In this document: one piece after another, positions 1 through 8,067 of the stretch
Layout: every line of letters begins with the position of its first letter
Numbering within the stretch: the stretch's first letter is position 1
Assembly: GCA_947626435.1 (NCBI GenBank)
Contig: CANQSB010000003.1
Coordinates: forward strand, 1 to 64,000
Reading direction: 5' to 3'
Source: an uncultured Lachnospiraceae bacterium
Lineage (GTDB): Bacteria; Bacillota; Clostridia; Lachnospirales; Lachnospiraceae
Length of the DNA stretch: 64,000 nucleotides
Program-made: the position numbers and the translations under genes
The notes under the pieces: generated by a model
Database searches by the model: none
The model's input: the letters and a program-made list of their open reading frames with translations, nothing else
Told to the model about the DNA's origin: nothing

Positions 1-1
1 C

Positions 2-64
2 TTTCTGCATAATGCGCCGCTTGTGTATGCTAGTACGGCGGTGATGAAGCTTGTGGTGGAATAG
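2..64 (+). CDS. C-terminal end of an unidentified gene (partial)
   Basis: The window opens inside an open frame that ends at a TAG at 62-64. About 20 residues are visible, ending STAVMKLVVE. Too little remains to recognise a family. It lies 40 bases upstream of the yefM promoter. Confidence 0.35.
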   Translation, partial: FLHNAPLVYASTAVMKLVVE

Positions 65-104
65 GCGAAAGCGACGAAACTTTGTTTTGTATGTATATAT
101 TTTA

Positions 105-153
105 TTGACACATGGGAATACTTTGAATATAATAAAAGTACCTAAATAAGTAC
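105..153 (+). promoter_or_regulatory. yefM-yoeB promoter and operator
   Basis: A consensus sigma-A promoter is visible: TTGACA at 105-110, a 17-base spacer, and TATAAT at 128-133. Just downstream, two GTAC cores at 138-141 and 150-153 are spaced 12 bases centre to centre. The known E. coli YefM operator has TGTACA-type motifs at this spacing, so the site is probably the autoregulatory operator. Confidence 0.75.
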
Positions 154-187
154 CGTTTTCAGCATAAAAAGAAAGGAAGCGCAGATT

Positions 188-511
188 ATGATTGCTACAA
201 AACCGATTGATTTAAGGGCAAACTTAAAAAATTATCTTGATAATGCCTTTAATGGAGAGCCAGTCATTGTTTCACGCAAAAATAACAGAAATGTTGTTAT
301 TGTTTCCGAACGCGAGTATAACGACCTGCAGAAGGCAAAGCGGAATGCAGAATATCTCGCCATGATAAATGAAAGCGTCTCTCAGCTTGAACGAGGAGAA
401 ACAATTTCTTTAACGCTGGAAGAATTGCAGGCTATGGAAGCCGATGACTGGAAGCCGACAGAAAAAATTCTTGAATTTGAGAGAAAACACGGAGTACAGA
501 AGAAAGGCTGA
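188..511 (+). CDS. yefM: YefM/Phd-type antitoxin
   Basis: Antitoxin of a type II toxin-antitoxin pair; it binds and neutralises the YoeB RNase and represses its own promoter. The N-terminal half is the Phd/YefM DNA-binding and dimerisation fold, with the typical NRNVVIVSEREYNDL segment near residues 34-48. The C-terminal tail (about residues 70-107) is acidic, as expected of the toxin-binding tail, and is longer than in the 83-residue second copy at 39196. The start has an AAAGGAAG site about 8 bases upstream. The stop is 4 bases before the toxin start, so the two are one operon under the promoter at 105-133. Confidence 0.92.
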   Translation: MIATKPIDLRANLKNYLDNAFNGEPVIVSRKNNRNVVIVSEREYNDLQKAKRNAEYLAMINESVSQLERGETISLTLEELQAMEADDWKPTEKILEFERKHGVQKKG

Positions 512-515
512 GTCT

Positions 516-785
516 ATGGCAAATTTTACATTCACCGAGAAAGCGATGGAGCAATATATCTATTGGCAGACGCAAGACCGCAAAACACTAAAACGGATAA
601 ATAGTCTTATAACGGACATAAGCCGAAACGGAGCAATGCAAGGTATAGGGAAGCCAGAATTGCTGAAACATGGTAAATCCGGGTTATATAGCCGCCGCAT
701 AGATGAAACAAATCGCCTTGTATATGATATTGACGCAGAAAATAATATCAAAATTATCTCCTGCAAAGGACATTATGAAGATTAA
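516..785 (+). CDS. yoeB: YoeB/Txe-type ribosome-dependent mRNA endonuclease toxin
   Basis: A toxin of about 89 residues, the usual YoeB length. YoeB enters the ribosomal A site and cleaves mRNA. The family's catalytic Glu (in GIGKPE), Arg (in SRRIDETNRLVYD) and C-terminal His-Tyr (CKGHYED) are all present, so the toxin looks functional. The ATG at 516 was chosen because it gives the standard MANFTFTEKA N-terminus and follows the antitoxin stop by 4 bases; the longer in-frame start upstream would overlap the antitoxin. Compare the frameshifted second copy at 39444. Confidence 0.92.
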   Translation: MANFTFTEKAMEQYIYWQTQDRKTLKRINSLITDISRNGAMQGIGKPELLKHGKSGLYSRRIDETNRLVYDIDAENNIKIISCKGHYED

Positions 786-1182
786 GCAAAGTAATAAAAA
801 AATAGTTGTGGAAATAAATACCTTAAGTTATTATGGGAGCGCTCCGTAAAATCCACATAAGGGGTTTTTGTGCCCCAAATAGAGGTTATAAAAAATGAGA
901 CGCCTCCCGAGAAGGAATTTGGTTTAAAAAAAATCTTGGATTCTGGAGGGATCGTCTCCTCTTTGCTCATCATGAGGGAAAATCGGTATTAACCGACAGC
1001 CCCTTTGCGTTATAGACATTTACAACGTCAGCGCAGAAAGAGAAAGAACCAAATTGCAGAGATTGAAACGAATACGGGCAGTCTGCTAAGTGGCATTTTC
1101 CATAAATTGGTGATGCTGCTTTTTGGTTGCCAGAAAATAGAGTTGAGAGAGCGGGTAATGATTGAACGGAATAAAAGAATTT
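786..1182. other. Non-coding stretch with a long imperfect inverted repeat and an ORF remnant
   Basis: No convincing complete gene. An imperfect hairpin spans 897-958: GAGACG at 897-902 pairs with CGTCTC at 953-958, with further CTCC/GGAG and GAAT/ATTC steps inside. From about 1024 to 1184 an open frame rich in Arg and Lys runs to a TAA and ends VMIERNKRI; it has no recognisable start or family and is probably a remnant. Confidence 0.4.
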
Positions 1183-1256
1183 AAATAAACATTAAATAAA
1201 CATTAAGCAAATATTAATGGAATTGCAATTGAAAGCGTGATAAACTTACCTACAAT
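1183..1256 (+). promoter_or_regulatory. Three 11-bp direct repeats plus promoter before the VanZ-like gene
   Basis: AAATAAACATT occurs twice back to back (1183-1193, 1194-1204), followed by a third degenerate unit AAGCAAATATT (1205-1215). A likely promoter follows: TTGAAA at 1229-1234 and TACAAT at 1251-1256 with a 16-base spacer. Helically phased 11-bp tandem repeats upstream of the -35 are typical of OmpR/PhoB-class response-regulator sites, so this gene is probably activated by a two-component system not in the window. Confidence 0.6.
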
Positions 1257-1281
1257 ATTATGAAATTTGGGGTAGAAGAAA

Positions 1282-1923
1282 ATGATGCGTTTATTATCTA
1301 TTGGAATAGATTGTATTTCATCAATCATATTCGTTATTCCTGCTGTAATTATTTTGCAGTATGCAATATTAAGAAAACGTAATTTTAATCAAATTATTGC
1401 AATACTCATATTTGCATTATATTCAATAGCGGTTTTTTCGGTTGTGGGTGTTCCCACGGTTGGTACATTCAAAGTGGATTTTGGCTTTAACCTAATACCA
1501 CTGATAGACATTGTAAATAGTCCGCTTGATTACATCAAAAATACCATTTTAAATATTATTTTGTTTATACCATTGGGAATTTTAGTGCCTGCCATCTGGA
1601 AGAATTATCGTTCCATAAAAACTATGTTTTTCATGGGACTGGCATTATCGGTCAGTATTGAAATATTACAGATATTTACTTTTAGGCTTACAGATATTGA
1701 TGATCTGATTACAAATACGACAGGAGCGGTTATAGGCTATTATATAAGCAAATGCTTTTCTTTTAAATTACCTTTAAAATTAGCCGATAATGAAGAACAT
1801 CTGATATGGTATGAACCTTTCATTATTTTAGCAGTTATGCTTATGATTGGAGTTTTTTTGCAGCCGATTGTGTCAAATGGAATATGGGATATTGTATTAT
1901 CCAGTTCATGGTGGAAAAGATAA
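1282..1923 (+). CDS. VanZ-like family membrane protein
   Basis: A 213-residue integral membrane protein with about five or six hydrophobic segments. It carries the VanZ family signature: FNLIPLIDI near residues 70-78, then NIILFIPLGILVP near residues 91-103, a conserved Glu in SVSIEILQIF, and DIDDLITNTTGAVIGY near residues 139-154. VanZ proteins are linked to low-level teicoplanin resistance, but most homologues have no assigned role. The gene stands alone behind a repeat-type operator, suggesting envelope-stress or two-component control. The start is the first ATG of an ATGATG pair at 1281-1288; the second is equally possible. Confidence 0.8.
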   Translation: MMRLLSIGIDCISSIIFVIPAVIILQYAILRKRNFNQIIAILIFALYSIAVFSVVGVPTVGTFKVDFGFNLIPLIDIVNSPLDYIKNTILNIILFIPLGILVPAIWKNYRSIKTMFFMGLALSVSIEILQIFTFRLTDIDDLITNTTGAVIGYYISKCFSFKLPLKLADNEEHLIWYEPFIILAVMLMIGVFLQPIVSNGIWDIVLSSSWWKR

Positions 1924-1935
1924 AGTAATTTTTGA

Positions 1936-2136
1936 ATGAAAAAATATTGTTTATTTTTGGCAGAGATTTATCCTAACTCAGAATTTGTAGGTGAATTTAT
2001 TGAACTTCCCTTATTTTTCAAGGCTTTTAGGGCCCCATATAGTGAAATGATATGTATTTTCCTTTGTTTTTACCATTATGGGTATTTTACAAGGGAAAGT
2101 CTTTGTGACATTCATAAGAAAAAGGGAGCGAGATAA
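1936..2136 (+). CDS. Small ORF of unknown function, doubtful
   Basis: A 66-codon open frame begins 12 bases after the VanZ-like gene. It has hydrophobic and aromatic-rich composition and no recognisable domain. No good ribosome site is seen (upstream sequence is AT-rich and overlaps the previous stop). It could be a decayed gene; it is listed because it fills the gap before the next promoter. Confidence 0.2.
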   Translation: MKKYCLFLAEIYPNSEFVGEFIELPLFFKAFRAPYSEMICIFLCFYHYGYFTRESLCDIHKKKGAR

Positions 2137-2160
2137 TTCGTAAGATAATTTGAATTTTAA

Positions 2161-2206
2161 TTCCAACTTTATTCCCAATGTGTTATAATTAAAAAAATTG
2201 GGAATA
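2161..2206 (+). promoter_or_regulatory. Inverted-repeat operator enclosing a -10 box
   Basis: Perfect 10-base arms TATTCCCAAT (2170-2179) and ATTGGGAATA (2197-2206) enclose TATAAT at 2184-2189. The arms extend imperfectly outward (CCAACTT / AAGTTAGG). A repressor bound here would occlude RNA polymerase. The adjacent gene encodes a winged-helix protein of a family that often regulates itself, so autorepression is a reasonable inference. Confidence 0.65.
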
Positions 2207-2241
2207 AAAGTTAGGATAAAACAATATCAAGGAGAATGCCA

Positions 2242-3620
2242 ATGGATATAAAACAGGTTGTATTAGATTTATGTGCTATGAACGATGAGCAGGAATGGTT
2301 TGAATTCAAAGAAAATTGGTTTCAGCCGGAAGCGTTAGGTGAGTATGTTTCCGCATTATCCAATGCTGCGGCGTTCCATTATAAAAATATGCTTATTTTA
2401 TATGGGGAGTTGAAAATGAAAATCATAAAATAGTTGGAACGACATTCAACCAATATTGTGATTACAATAAAGAACCTTATCAGAATTATCTGGCACGAAA
2501 TCTTTCCCCAAGCCTAAATTTCTCTTTTGAAGAAACAAGGATTCAGCAAAAAAGAGTTGTCGTATTGGTAATACCTGCAGCTTTTGAAATACCTACGGCA
2601 TTTAAGGAAAAGCGGTATATAAGGATTGGGTCATCTAAATGCAATATCAAAGATTATCCTAAGAGGGAGATAGAACTTTTTAAGATACTTGATGGGAGAA
2701 CAGAAACCATTGAAACGATTCCGGCAAAATATCAGGAACTTACTTTTCAAAAATTGTTTGGATATTATGGGTCAAAAGGAATTGTTCTCAACGAAAAGAC
2801 TTTTATAAAAAATTTAAGTCTGCGAAATGAAGAAGGGCAATTCAATTTATTGGCGCAGTTGCTTTCGGATGATTCCCATTTTCCTCTTAGGGTATCTATT
2901 TTTGAGGGAAAAACAAAAGGAACAAATCTGTTTTCAGTTAGAGAGTTTGGAAATAATTGCCTTTTATACAGTTTGGACGAGTTATTACGATATGGTGATG
3001 TGCTGAATATCATACAGGCAGATGAAACTGACCGGGTTGTGGAAAGGAAAGAAGTGCCGCTGTTTGACAACAAGGCATTTCGGGAGGCAATCATCAATGC
3101 CGTCCTGCATAACAAATGGGTGGAAGGAAACGAGCCTATGATTTCTGTTTTTTCTGACAGGATAGAAATCCTGTCAAGAGGCTCTATACCACCAGCGCAG
3201 ACAATAGAAGGCTTTTATTTGGGAGAATCTGTACCTGTGAATGAAAAGCTGTCAGAGATATTTTTACAATTGCATATAAGTGAGAAATCGGGACGGGGAG
3301 TTCCTAAAATTACGGAAATTTATGGCAAAGAGGCATTTATATTTAGGGAAAATTCAATTGTGGTAACAATACCATTGAAAAAAATTAAGAAAATTGGGAA
3401 GAAAGCCCCCAATAAAATTGGTGATAAAAAGCCTTTAAATATAAGGAGAAAGAAAATTTTGGCAGAAATGAGGGATAATCCCAATATAACAGCCGCGGAG
3501 CTTCGCAAGATCTTGGGGATTAGTAAAACGGCGGTAGATAACAATATTTCATTTTTGCGTGAAAATGGTTATATTGAGAGAATTGGCTCAAAAAAAGCAG
3601 GGTACTGGAATGTATTATAG
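2242..3620 (+). pseudogene. AlbA_2 (Schlafen-type) ATP-binding winged-helix protein, frameshifted
   Basis: Family: AlbA_2/divergent AAA_4 domain, then a GHKL-like ATPase-type domain, then a C-terminal winged helix; mostly transcription regulators. The start at 2242 has AAGGAG at 2229-2234. The first frame encodes the AlbA_2 signature (WFEFKENWF, then ALGEYVSALSNAAAF) and stops at 2433. The rest of the protein continues in another frame from about 2403 (WGVENENHKIVGTTFNQ) to 3620. The two frames join cleanly if one base is missing near 2401-2403. Downstream the ATPase-like part (NAVLHNKW; ISEKSGRGVPKI) and the winged helix (NITAAELRKILGISKTAV) are intact. Either a one-base deletion inactivated it or there is a sequencing error in the run TATGGGG. 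It lies behind its own inverted-repeat operator. Confidence 0.8.
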
Positions 3621-3725
3621 AGCGCAGAGATAAAAATTCAAAGGAGAACATGGATTTATGGCAGCTAATGTTTCCCTTAAAATTCATCAAATCACAATCG
3701 GGAATTTATAAGTGAGGTGGCGGAA

Positions 3726-3966
3726 ATGAAAAAACAGGCTTTTTCATATTTTGCAAGAGTCGGTTTTCAAAAGATAATAGGTTTTTTACTGTATTGGATT
3801 ATCCCTGATTTTTCCCTATGTTAGTGTCTGGATATGTATGGCGATAACTGCTGTAATCATTATAATACGGACGGCATTAGAAGATAATATGCTTAAAGAC
3901 GGATTAGAGGGATATTTTGAATATACAAAGCAGACAAGGTACAGGCTGATTCCATTTATCTGGTAA
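3726..3966 (+). pseudogene. Remnant of an isoprenylcysteine methyltransferase-like membrane protein
   Basis: An ATG at 3726 behind a GAGGTGG site begins MKKQAFSYFARVGFQK and soon stops. In another frame the sequence resumes with a membrane segment and the family's C-terminal signature (RTALEDNMLKDGLEGY, then RYRLIPFIW), ending in TAA at 3964-3966. The total is about 80 codons against roughly 200 for intact relatives, so the middle has been deleted and the frame broken. Confidence 0.65.
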
Positions 3967-4037
3967 TACACTTAAAAATTCCCGATTGCCGAAATAACAG
4001 TATTTACAATCACAACTAAATCGCAACACGACATTAA

Positions 4038-4070
4038 AGCGTATAGAAATTAGTCTATGCGCTCTTTTTT
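4038..4070 (+). terminator. Rho-independent terminator
   Basis: AGCGTATAGA at 4038-4047 pairs with TCTATGCGCT at 4054-4063 (one G-T wobble), followed by six T from 4065. It separates the remnant genes from the AbrB promoter. Confidence 0.8.
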
Positions 4071-4079
4071 GTTATCTTA

Positions 4080-4128
4080 TTGACAGTTTTGGAAAAATGA
4101 AGTATGATATGTTATACAAATCATACTT
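4080..4128 (+). promoter_or_regulatory. Promoter and palindromic operator of the AbrB-UGT operon
   Basis: TTGACA at 4080-4085, 17-base spacer, TATGAT at 4103-4108. A perfect inverted repeat AAGTATGAT (4100-4108) / ATCATACTT (4120-4128) covers the -10 box and start site. The product downstream is an AbrB-fold DNA-binding protein, so autorepression is likely. Confidence 0.75.
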
Positions 4129-4144
4129 AGAGGAGCGAGGGAAA

Positions 4145-4363
4145 ATGAAAGAACTGGAGGGAAAATACGCTTGGACTGTGACTGTTGGGGAGAAAGGGCA
4201 GATTGTAATACCGAAGCAGGCTCGTGATGTCTTTGGTATTAAACCTGGAGATACGCTGCTGTTGCTTGGTGATGAGAAACGGGGGATAGCGATTCCACCG
4301 AAGGGAGCGTTTGCTGAATTATATGGTATAGCATATGGGGAAAAGGAAGGTAGCGCTGATTGA
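4145..4363 (+). CDS. AbrB/MazE/SpoVT-family transcriptional regulator
   Basis: A 72-residue swapped-hairpin DNA-binding protein. The core motif VTVGEKGQIVIPKQARD is followed by GIKPGDTLLLLGDEKRGIAI, the standard AbrB signature. The ATG at 4145 follows a GAGGAGCGAGGG ribosome site; the in-frame ATG at 4097 lies between the -35 and -10 boxes and cannot be the start of this transcript. The stop overlaps the start of the following glycosyltransferase, so the two are translationally coupled. Its likely target is the perfect palindrome at 4100-4128. Confidence 0.85.
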   Translation: MKELEGKYAWTVTVGEKGQIVIPKQARDVFGIKPGDTLLLLGDEKRGIAIPPKGAFAELYGIAYGEKEGSAD

Positions 4364-5544
4364 AAAAAATAGCTTTTTTCTGTATTCCCGCACACGGTCA
4401 CACAAATCCTATGCTGCCTGTTGCGGAAGAGCTGGTCGGGCGCGGGAATGTAGTCAGATTTTATTCGTTTAATGAATTTGAAAAGAAAATTACGGCGACT
4501 GGCGCGGAATTTGTGTCCTGCGATTCATATCTCCCGAAATTGACGAAACAGGAAGAACTCGGACTGAAAAATGTTTCGACGACGGAAATGACGATACAGG
4601 ATATTCGGATTACGCTGAATATGGAGGCTTTTCTTGATAAGGAATTTAAGGTTTTCTGTCCTGATGTTGTATATACAGATTCGGTTTGCTTTTGGGGCAA
4701 ATTAAACGCTTGGAAGCACAATGTGCCGATGGTGGTTTCTACCAGCACATTTGCTTTCAATCGGCAGTCTGCGCAATATATGAGAAATTCGCTGAAGGAA
4801 TTGGCGGATATAATTTTTGGACTTCCAAGGATATCGCGAGAATTAAAGAAGCTCAAGCCATATGGTTATCCTGTGGAGAGTGTCTTGTCTTTGATTCAAA
4901 GTGATAATAAAACAGACTCGGTGGTTTACGCCTCGCGGAGATTTCAGCCGTATGCGGAAAGCTTTTCCGAGCATTATATTTTTGTCGGACCTTCGGTATT
5001 TTCAAAAGCCAAACCGAATAAAGATAAGGCAAGACCGCTTGTGTATATTTCTATGGGAACAGTTATAAATGACAGAAGGGATTTTTATGGTAAGTGTATT
5101 GAGGCGCTGCGGGGTGAAAATGTTGATGTCATCATATCATGTGGAAATGCGGTGGATTGTGGAGCATTTGGCGCATTGCCGGAGAATGTTCAAATATATC
5201 CATATGTAAATCAACTTGATGCGCTTTCAAGAGCGGACGCTTTTATTACCCATTGCGGCATGAACAGCGTTTCTGAAAGCCTGTATATGGCGACACCGTT
5301 GCTTCTTTATCCGCAGACGGGCGAGCAGCGGGCTGTAGCGCGGAGAACGGTGGAAATGGGAGCGGGAGTTATGCTTACGGATGATTCTGTTGGTGGAATA
5401 CGCTCTGCTGTGCGGGAAATCCTGAATAATGATAAATATAGAACAGCTGCAGAGGAGTGTAGCGCAGATTTCCGCTCATGCCGCGGGGCAGCAGGGGCGG
5501 CGGAATTTATAGAAAATGCTCCTCATTTTGATGTCGATTTATGA
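4360..5544 (+). CDS. UGT/MGT-family glycosyltransferase (GT1, GT-B fold)
   Basis: 394 residues, the usual size for macrolide-type or YjiC-like glycosyltransferases that move a sugar from a nucleotide sugar to a small hydrophobic acceptor. The N-terminal motif AFFCIPAHGHTNPMLPVAEE contains the catalytic-type His. The C-terminal donor-binding region has VYISMGTV and then ITHCGMNSVSESLYMATPLL, the family's HCG...S.E signature. Translation probably begins at the TTG at 4360-4362, overlapping the stop of the AbrB gene, which suggests coupled expression. Acceptor unknown. Export or resistance to a xenobiotic, antibiotic or bile-type compound is possible but not shown. Confidence 0.85.
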   Translation: MKKIAFFCIPAHGHTNPMLPVAEELVGRGNVVRFYSFNEFEKKITATGAEFVSCDSYLPKLTKQEELGLKNVSTTEMTIQDIRITLNMEAFLDKEFKVFCPDVVYTDSVCFWGKLNAWKHNVPMVVSTSTFAFNRQSAQYMRNSLKELADIIFGLPRISRELKKLKPYGYPVESVLSLIQSDNKTDSVVYASRRFQPYAESFSEHYIFVGPSVFSKAKPNKDKARPLVYISMGTVINDRRDFYGKCIEALRGENVDVIISCGNAVDCGAFGALPENVQIYPYVNQLDALSRADAFITHCGMNSVSESLYMATPLLLYPQTGEQRAVARRTVEMGAGVMLTDDSVGGIRSAVREILNNDKYRTAAEECSADFRSCRGAAGAAEFIENAPHFDVDL

Positions 5545-5548
5545 AAAA

Positions 5549-5587
5549 CAAACGGACTGCACATAAAAGATATGTACGGTCCGTTTG
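5549..5587. terminator. Bidirectional hairpin between convergent genes
   Basis: CAAACGGAC at 5549-5557 pairs with GTCCGTTTG at 5579-5587, with partial pairing inside. It lies between the + strand glycosyltransferase and the - strand iorB and could terminate both. Confidence 0.6.
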
Positions 5588-5641
5588 CAATGTTTAAAAT
5601 AGCAGAGCTTAAAAGAAGATGATGTTCTTTATAGGAATATA

Positions 5642-6211
5642 TTAAATCGCATACCCGACTTCAAACGCCGCTTTGTTTATCTCAACAGTTTTGGGCGGCA
5701 CGGTGGCTTCTATGACTTCGAGCCACTGCGATTTGTCAAAGTCCATGCGCTTTGCGGCGACGCCGATTATGACGGTGTTGAAAACTTTGGTGTTTCCAAG
5801 CTTTCTTGCCTCGTCCATTGCGTCTACCGCTATTACATTGTGGTCTTTTTTCAGCGTTTCCAAAATATTTTCAGGATACTGCGCCGCGCCTGTCACGACT
5901 GTGATAGGATCGATGCGCTGGTCGTTTACTATTATCACTCCGTCTTTCTTTAAAAAGTGCGCATACCGCAGCGCCTCAAGACGCTCAAAAGCGATAAGCA
6001 CGTCTGCCTGTCCCTCCTCTACTATAGGTTCAGCCACAAAATCGCCATAACGTACAAAGGTGACGACACTGCCGCCGCGCTGTGCCATTCCGTGGACTTC
6101 CGAAAGCTTTACGTCGTAGCCTGTCTTGGTGGTTATGCCGCCCAGAATACGGCTTGTGAGGAGCGTGCCCTGACCGCCTACGCCGACAATCATTATATTT
6201 TTCGTATTCAT
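5642..6211 (-). CDS. iorB: Indolepyruvate ferredoxin oxidoreductase, beta subunit
   Basis: 189 residues, the usual length of the gamma-domain subunit of the 2-oxoacid:ferredoxin oxidoreductase family. With IorA it oxidatively decarboxylates aryl pyruvates (from Trp, Phe, Tyr) to aryl-acetyl-CoA with reduction of ferredoxin. The N-terminus IMIVGVGGQGTLLTSRILG is the characteristic glycine-rich start, followed by SEVHGMAQRGGSVVTFVR. It starts 12 bases after iorA ends, behind a GGGGGGATTACGA leader, so iorA-iorB are one operon on the - strand. Confidence 0.93.
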   Translation of the reverse strand: MNTKNIMIVGVGGQGTLLTSRILGGITTKTGYDVKLSEVHGMAQRGGSVVTFVRYGDFVAEPIVEEGQADVLIAFERLEALRYAHFLKKDGVIIVNDQRIDPITVVTGAAQYPENILETLKKDHNVIAVDAMDEARKLGNTKVFNTVIIGVAAKRMDFDKSQWLEVIEATVPPKTVEINKAAFEVGYAI

Positions 6212-6223
6212 TCGTAATCCCCC

Positions 6224-7960
6224 CTAATCAACTCTTTCAATGGCGTCGAATTTGCAGCGTTTCATGCATAAGCCGCAGCCATTGCACATGGTATCGTCAA
6301 TCTTTACAGTACCGTCTTCATTCTTGGTGAGCGCGGGACAGCCGGGAACAAGGCACATGCCGCATTTTTTGCATTTTTCAGGTACGGTTATGCACTTAGC
6401 CTTGGTCGCCTGTGATTTTAGAAGGGCGCAGGGTGCGCATACAATTATGACAGATGTGTCATCTCTTGCGGTTTCGCGTTTTACAAGTTCTTCAAGCTTA
6501 TCAACATCAAATGCGTCTACCTCATAAACGTGCTCCACGCCTATTGCCTTGCAGAGATGGTAGAGGCTGATTGCTTTTGTTTCCTTGCCGTTTAGCATTT
6601 TGCCAGTGGCGGCATGGTCCTGATGACCTGTCATGCCTGTGGTGGAATTGTCAAGGATAAGCACTGTGCCGCTTGACTGGTTGTATACCATATTCATAAG
6701 CGAGTTTACGCCTGTGTGCAGAAATGTAGAGTCGCCGATAAGCGCAACCCAGTTTTTGATATAGTCCTTGCCTTTTGCCTTTTCCATGCCATGCAGGGTG
6801 GAAATTGACGCGCCCATGCATACTGTGGTGTCGATCACGTCAAGCGGCGCGACTGCTCCGAGCGTGTAGCAGCCAATGTCTCCCGCTCCGTGGATCTTGA
6901 GCTTTTTAAGCACTGAGTAGGTGCTTCTGTGAGGGCAGCCCGGACATAGGATAGGCGGGCGTGCGGGAACTTTGGCGGGGGAGGCAATGTCAAGCTTTTC
7001 GCCAAGCACGCGCTCGCGGAGCATATTCGCGCTGTATTCGCCCTGCAGCGTGAACAGCTCTTTGCCAATGCACTTTATGCCCCATGATTTTACCTGTTCC
7101 TCGATTAGCGGTTCAAGCTCCTCGAAAATGTAGAGCGTTTCTACCTTTGAGGCAAATTCTTCTATCAGTCTGCGGGGCAGCGGGTGGATAAGACCGAGTT
7201 TAAGTACGCTTGCGTTCGGAAGCGCCTCGGCGACATATGTATATGGTATGCCGCTTGTGATTACGCCGATTTTTGTGTCTTTGTAGACTGCCTTGTTTAT
7301 TTCAAAGCTGCAGGCATCTTCCGCCATTTTTTTAAGTCGGTTTTCCACGTGGATATGGCGCGCCTTTGCCTGTGTGGGCATCATTACGTTTTTGGCGACA
7401 TTTCGCTCATAGGGCTTGTCGGGGATTTCCTCGCGCGGCTCTAAGGTGACGGGACCTTGTGAGTGGGCAAGGCGCGTCGTGGTGCGAATCATGACAGGAG
7501 TGTCATATTTTTCGCTGTATTCAAAGGCAAGCTTGGTAAAGTCCTTTGCCTCTTGAGAGTCTGACGGCTCCAGCACGGGAACCTGTGCCACGCGTGCGAC
7601 GCATCTTGAATCCTGCTCATTTTGTGATGAGTAAAGTCCCGGGTCGTCTGCGGCGACTATTACGAGACCGCCGTTTGCGCCGATATATGCCGCTGTGTAG
7701 AGCGGATCGCTTGCCACGTTTACGCCTACCATCTTCATGGAAGCCATGGCGCGCACTCCGCTGATGGACGCTCCGATTGCGACTTCCATTGCGACTTTTT
7801 CATTTGGCGCCCATTCGGCGTACACTTCGGGATATTTTACGATATTTTCGCTTATTTCTGTGCTGGGTGTGCCAGGATACGCGCTTGATACCTTGACGCC
7901 CGCCTCGTAAGCGCCGCGGGCAATCGCCTCGTTGCCCAGCATTATTTTCTTTTCGCTCAT
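6224..7960 (-). CDS. iorA: Indolepyruvate ferredoxin oxidoreductase, alpha subunit
   Basis: 578 residues, full length. The N-terminal pyrimidine-binding domain has AYPGTPSTEI. The central thiamine-diphosphate domain carries ILCPGCPHR, the GDIGCYTLG segment and the metal/TPP motif IGDSTFLHTGVNSL. The C-terminus is a two-[4Fe-4S] ferredoxin domain with CKKCGMCLVPGCP and CNGCGLCMKRC. The start ATG has a GAAAGGAA site about 9 bases upstream. An oxygen-sensitive enzyme of this kind indicates an anaerobic amino-acid fermenter. The aryl-CoA product could be cleaved for ATP by a CoA ligase; one acyl-CoA ligase lies at 19418 but is not linked. Confidence 0.95.
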   Translation of the reverse strand: MSEKKIMLGNEAIARGAYEAGVKVSSAYPGTPSTEISENIVKYPEVYAEWAPNEKVAMEVAIGASISGVRAMASMKMVGVNVASDPLYTAAYIGANGGLVIVAADDPGLYSSQNEQDSRCVARVAQVPVLEPSDSQEAKDFTKLAFEYSEKYDTPVMIRTTTRLAHSQGPVTLEPREEIPDKPYERNVAKNVMMPTQAKARHIHVENRLKKMAEDACSFEINKAVYKDTKIGVITSGIPYTYVAEALPNASVLKLGLIHPLPRRLIEEFASKVETLYIFEELEPLIEEQVKSWGIKCIGKELFTLQGEYSANMLRERVLGEKLDIASPAKVPARPPILCPGCPHRSTYSVLKKLKIHGAGDIGCYTLGAVAPLDVIDTTVCMGASISTLHGMEKAKGKDYIKNWVALIGDSTFLHTGVNSLMNMVYNQSSGTVLILDNSTTGMTGHQDHAATGKMLNGKETKAISLYHLCKAIGVEHVYEVDAFDVDKLEELVKRETARDDTSVIIVCAPCALLKSQATKAKCITVPEKCKKCGMCLVPGCPALTKNEDGTVKIDDTMCNGCGLCMKRCKFDAIERVD

Positions 7961-8067
7961 TTGAATATGTTCCTTTCTGAAATAGTGGAGTATTTTTTAT
8001 TGTATTTTTTGTGATGCTTATAGTTATATGATAGAGAAAAATGTCGGGGTAGTCAATCATAAAAATT

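Noticed and set aside
782-973. A 63-codon - strand frame beside yoeB
   Set aside because: It crosses the inverted repeat at 897-958, has no family resemblance and no ribosome site.
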